NCBI GenBank assembly: GCA_019348365.1
Contig: JAHWJO010000048.1
Coordinates: 1-14,826, forward strand
Direction of reading: 5' to 3'
Length of the DNA stretch: 14,826 bases
Source: Armatimonadota bacterium
GTDB lineage: Bacteria; Armatimonadota; DTGP01; JAHWJO01
Positions 12,614-14,826 of this stretch are shown here, in pieces. Position numbers and translations under genes: made by a program. Every line of letters starts with the position of its first letter. The stretch's first letter is position 1. The notes under the pieces are model-generated. The model was not told where the DNA came from. It searched no databases and was given only the letters and a program-made list of their open reading frames with translations.

Positions 12614-14296
12614 ATGGCATCTCGGCGATCTCGACTGCTCCGTTACCTTCTCTTTTTCCTGCTTGTTACAGGGGCGCTTCCGACGGCGCTAAGCGCTCCG
12701 GCTCCCAACCCAGGCCCCTACGATATTCTTCTCATTAAAGGAAGATTGATCGACGGGACGGGGAACCCCTGGCGGCGAGCCGACGTGGCGATCCGGGGCG
12801 ACCGGATCGTGGCGGTGGGGGCGCTGGAGGGCCAGCCCTCCCGACGGGTCATCGACGCTTCCGGGCTCGTCGTCGCGCCGGGGTTCATCGACATGCTGGG
12901 GCACTCCGAAACCGCCCTCCTCGCCGACCCCCGCGCGCTCAGCAAGATCTATCAGGGCATCACCTCGGAGATCACCGGGGAAGGCGGATCCATCGCCCCG
13001 CGCGTGAACGAACCGGATGCGCCGCCTCGCTCCGATGGCCTGAAGCTGGACTTTACGACGCTGGACGGCTACTTCCGCCGTCTTGAAGCGGCAAAGCCCG
13101 CGATCAACCTGGGCACGTACGTCGGCGCGGGGGCGCTCCGCCGGATGGTCATCGGCCGGGAGAACCGCCCCGCCACTCCGGCAGAGATGGCGAAGATGAA
13201 GGCGTACGTCGAGGAGGCGATGAAGGACGGCGCAATGGGCCTGAGCACCGCCCTGGAGTACGCCCCCGGCGCGTTCGCCTCCACGGAGGAGATCATCGAG
13301 CTGGCGAGGGTGGCTTCAAAGCACGGCGGCATCTACGCCTCGCATATCCGGAACGAAGGGGACGACCTGCTCCGCTCCATCGACGAGGCGATCCGGATCG
13401 GGCGGGAAGCGGAGATCCCGGTGGAGATCTTCCACCTCAAAGTCATGGGCAGGCTGAACTGGGGCAAGATGAAGGAAGCTGTCGCGCGGATCGAGCGGGC
13501 GCGGGAGAACGGCGTGGACGTGGCCGCCGACATCTATCCCTACCTGGCGGCGCGCACCGGCCTCGGCGCGACGCTCCCGCCCTGGATCTTCGAGGTGTCA
13601 GGCGAGGCGCTGGCGGAAAAGCTCCGGGACCCCGCCACCCGCGCCCGCCTCAAGAAAGAGCTGGCCGGTCGGCCCACGGACTGGGAAAACCTCTACGGCG
13701 AGACCGGCCCCGAGGGGATCTTCATCGAATCGCTCCCGGTCGCCTCGCTCAAGGGATACGAACGGAAAACCCTCGCGCAGATCGCGGCGGAACGGAAGCA
13801 GGACCCGATGGATGCCCTGCTGGACCTCCTCGCCGAGACAAAGGGGGGCGGGGGCGCGTTCTACTTCGCCATGAGTGAGGAGGATCTCCGGTTAGCCATG
13901 CGCCAGCCGTGGGTGAGCTTCGGGCAGGACGCCGGGGCGCGAAACCTCACCGCCGTCGGGACGCACCCCCGCGCGTTCGGCACGTTTGCGCGGGTGCTGG
14001 GGCATTACGTCCGCAGGGAAGGGGTGCTGACGCTGGAGGAAGCGATCCGCAAGATGACCTCGCTTCCGGCGGGGCGCGTGGGGCTGGTGGATCGAGGGAT
14101 CGTGCGGCCCGGCCTCTACGCCGACCTGGCGGTCTTCGATCCGAAGACCATTCAGGACCGGGCCACGTTTCTCGCACCGGCGCAGTACGCCGTGGGAATG
14201 AGATACGTCTTCGTCAACGGGGCGCTGGAGCTGGAGAACGGCAAGCCGACGGATCGGCGCGGCGGGCGGCCCCTCAGGGGGCCGGGATACCGGTAG
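12614..14296 (+). CDS. Exported D-aminoacylase-family amidohydrolase (N-acyl-D-amino-acid deacylase-like)
   Basis: A 560-residue protein. Residues 1-28 are a signal peptide; Arg4-Arg5 precede a long hydrophobic core, but a proper Tat motif is lacking. The N-terminal beta part is DILLIKGRLIDGTG and VVAPGFIDM (35-94). Metal-site residues include His97 in MLGHSE, His244 in YASHIRNE, His274 in EIFHLKVMG and Asp439 in VSFGQDAG. The family usually has H-x-H after FID and a cysteine in GNCG; here position 95 is Leu and the loop reads TGEGGS (Glu123). This matches a sub-branch rather than the characterised enzymes. The C-terminus returns to the beta domain (GRVGLVDRGIVRPGLYADLAVFD). AAAGGG lies upstream of the ATG. 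It follows the ABC importer on the same strand. The substrate is unproven. Confidence 0.9.
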   Translation: MASRRSRLLRYLLFFLLVTGALPTALSAPAPNPGPYDILLIKGRLIDGTGNPWRRADVAIRGDRIVAVGALEGQPSRRVIDASGLVVAPGFIDMLGHSETALLADPRALSKIYQGITSEITGEGGSIAPRVNEPDAPPRSDGLKLDFTTLDGYFRRLEAAKPAINLGTYVGAGALRRMVIGRENRPATPAEMAKMKAYVEEAMKDGAMGLSTALEYAPGAFASTEEIIELARVASKHGGIYASHIRNEGDDLLRSIDEAIRIGREAEIPVEIFHLKVMGRLNWGKMKEAVARIERARENGVDVAADIYPYLAARTGLGATLPPWIFEVSGEALAEKLRDPATRARLKKELAGRPTDWENLYGETGPEGIFIESLPVASLKGYERKTLAQIAAERKQDPMDALLDLLAETKGGGGAFYFAMSEEDLRLAMRQPWVSFGQDAGARNLTAVGTHPRAFGTFARVLGHYVRREGVLTLEEAIRKMTSLPAGRVGLVDRGIVRPGLYADLAVFDPKTIQDRATFLAPAQYAVGMRYVFVNGALELENGKPTDRRGGRPLRGPGYR

Positions 14297-14424
14297 GGCT
14301 CCCCGATTCTCCGGCAGGGGGATGCGCCTGCCCCATCCCTCCTGCACGATTGATAAGCGTCACTGAAGAGGAGTCGATCCGTATCGAATCCAGAGGTGGG
14401 AGCAGTTGAAATCCAGCGAGGGGA

Positions 14425-14438
14425 GAACTCCGGAGTTC
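14425..14438. promoter_or_regulatory. 14-bp perfect palindrome, candidate operator
   Basis: GAACTCCGGAGTTC reads the same on both strands with no spacer. It lies about 350 bases upstream of the truncated gene. Its size and symmetry suit a dimeric regulator. Confidence 0.45.
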
Positions 14439-14526
14439 ATCTATCGGATCTCAGGCCCAATTTTTCGGAGAAGTCGCGGAAAGATGTAGGGTATGGTTCG
14501 GGGGCGTTGTATAGACTACTGGTTTT

Positions 14527-14628
14527 CCGGCAGTGTCGCTCTTTTTCCGTCGGTCCCGTCTCCGGATGCCTTCACTGCCGGGTCAAAGCGGCAATGGACT
14601 CATTGGGAGAACCCGGAAAATTCCGGCA
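14527..14628 (+). ncRNA. Candidate structured leader with mutually exclusive stems
   Basis: Segment B, CACTGCCGGGT (14573-14583), can pair with A, CCGGCAGTG (14527-14535; 9 bp), or with C1, ACCCGG (14611-14616), or with C2, CCGGCA (14623-14628). A small stem CAATG-GACT-CATTG (14592-14605) sits inside the B-C hairpins. Competing stems like these are a feature of attenuators and riboswitches. I do not recognise a known class, and no poly-T follows. Confidence 0.4.
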
Positions 14629-14741
14629 GGACTCTCGGGCTGTAGTATCAAATTTGCCAAAGATACGGATTTACTCAAAAGTGTGACAGGAGAGGGCAAG
14701 GCACGTTCCGCCCTTCCGGTCGGTCCCATCGGTTCCATCAT

Positions 14742-14760
14742 GATTCGGGTCATCCGAATC
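14742..14760. promoter_or_regulatory. 7-bp inverted repeat just before the ribosome site
   Basis: GATTCGG-GTCAT-CCGAATC is a perfect inverted repeat with a 5-base centre, ending 11 bases before the GGAGG ribosome site of the gene at 14786. It may be an operator or an RNA hairpin. Confidence 0.45.
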
Positions 14761-14785
14761 CATTCTATTGTGGAGGAAATCCCAC

Positions 14786-14826
14786 GTGAAGAAACTCCTT
14801 TTCTCTCTCGCTCTGGGGAGCCTGGC
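14786..14826 (+). CDS. N-terminus of an exported protein (truncated by window end)
   Basis: A GTG start at 14786 has GGAGG 9 bases upstream. The 13 visible codons read MKKLLFSLALGSL, a classic Sec signal-peptide start with two lysines and a hydrophobic core. The frame is open to the end of the window. Nothing can be said of its function. The long upstream region suggests it is the first gene of its transcript. Confidence 0.65.
   Translation, partial: MKKLLFSLALGSL

Larger units (their letters stand above)
14297..14785. other. Long non-coding region upstream of the truncated gene
   Basis: About 490 bases with no credible gene. Its left end has a 6-bp hairpin, GGCAGG/CCTGCC (14313-14332), without a T run, possibly helping to end the deacylase transcript. 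The rest contains three inverted-repeat features listed separately and the ribosome site of the next gene. An open frame at 14396-14686 has no ribosome site and a coding-unlike composition. Confidence 0.6.

Noticed and set aside
14576..14628. Known riboswitch such as cyclic-di-GMP-I
   Set aside because: The segment GTCAAAGC is slightly reminiscent of the GEMM core, but the other conserved pieces are missing, so no class is assigned.
14396..14686. 96-codon plus-strand open frame
   Set aside because: No ribosome site, no family resemblance, and it runs through the palindromes and competing stems of the leader region.

Overview
The window is 14.8 kb of high-GC bacterial DNA with several unrelated small operons, no rRNA or tRNA, and no clear insertion sequence. 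Exported proteins with Sec signal peptides, a lipoprotein with a lipobox, a dockerin-tailed beta-propeller, a MetK gene behind a SAM-I-type riboswitch, TTG and GTG starts with good Shine-Dalgarno (SD) sites, and short 7- and 8-base tandem repeats at gene ends fit a free-living, diderm-like bacterium. Armatimonadota or a neighbouring high-GC phylum (Chloroflexota, Planctomycetota) would suit the mix, but the window holds no marker gene that decides this.

Layout. 1-1138 (minus): an ECF sigma factor and its zinc-finger anti-sigma factor, translationally coupled, the latter cut by the window edge. 1477-2778 (plus): a secreted YVTN-type beta-propeller with a dockerin. 2788-3663 (minus): a UPF0175 antitoxin / DUF3368 PIN toxin pair with an inverted repeat wrapped around its likely -10 box. 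3784-5289 (minus): metK with a full control region (strong sigma70-like promoter, SAM-I-like aptamer, intrinsic terminator). 5451-5771 (plus): a small MazG-like pyrophosphohydrolase, closed by a long inverted repeat. 5884-7006 (plus): a conserved protein of unknown function with an RnfC-like N-terminal domain. 7109-8983 (plus): a secreted phosphodiester glycosidase-like (NAGPA) protein with Ig-like domains. 9237-9719: a small lipoprotein. 9920-12478 (plus): a polar amino-acid ABC importer, with binding protein and permease fused in one chain and the ATPase separate. 12614-14296: an exported D-aminoacylase-family amidohydrolase. 14297-14785: a long non-coding stretch rich in palindromes, leading into a truncated gene for an exported protein at 14786.

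How the parts work together. The sigma/anti-sigma pair is a standard envelope-signal module. The metK leader should lower SAM synthase expression when SAM is plentiful. The importer and the exported deacylase lie together and could form a route in which N-acylated D-amino acids are cleaved outside the cytoplasm and the released amino acid is imported; this is inferred from gene order only. The most distinctive non-coding signals are three arrays of 7- or 8-base tandem units, each beginning at or directly after a stop codon, two of them with an inverted partner just before the next gene.
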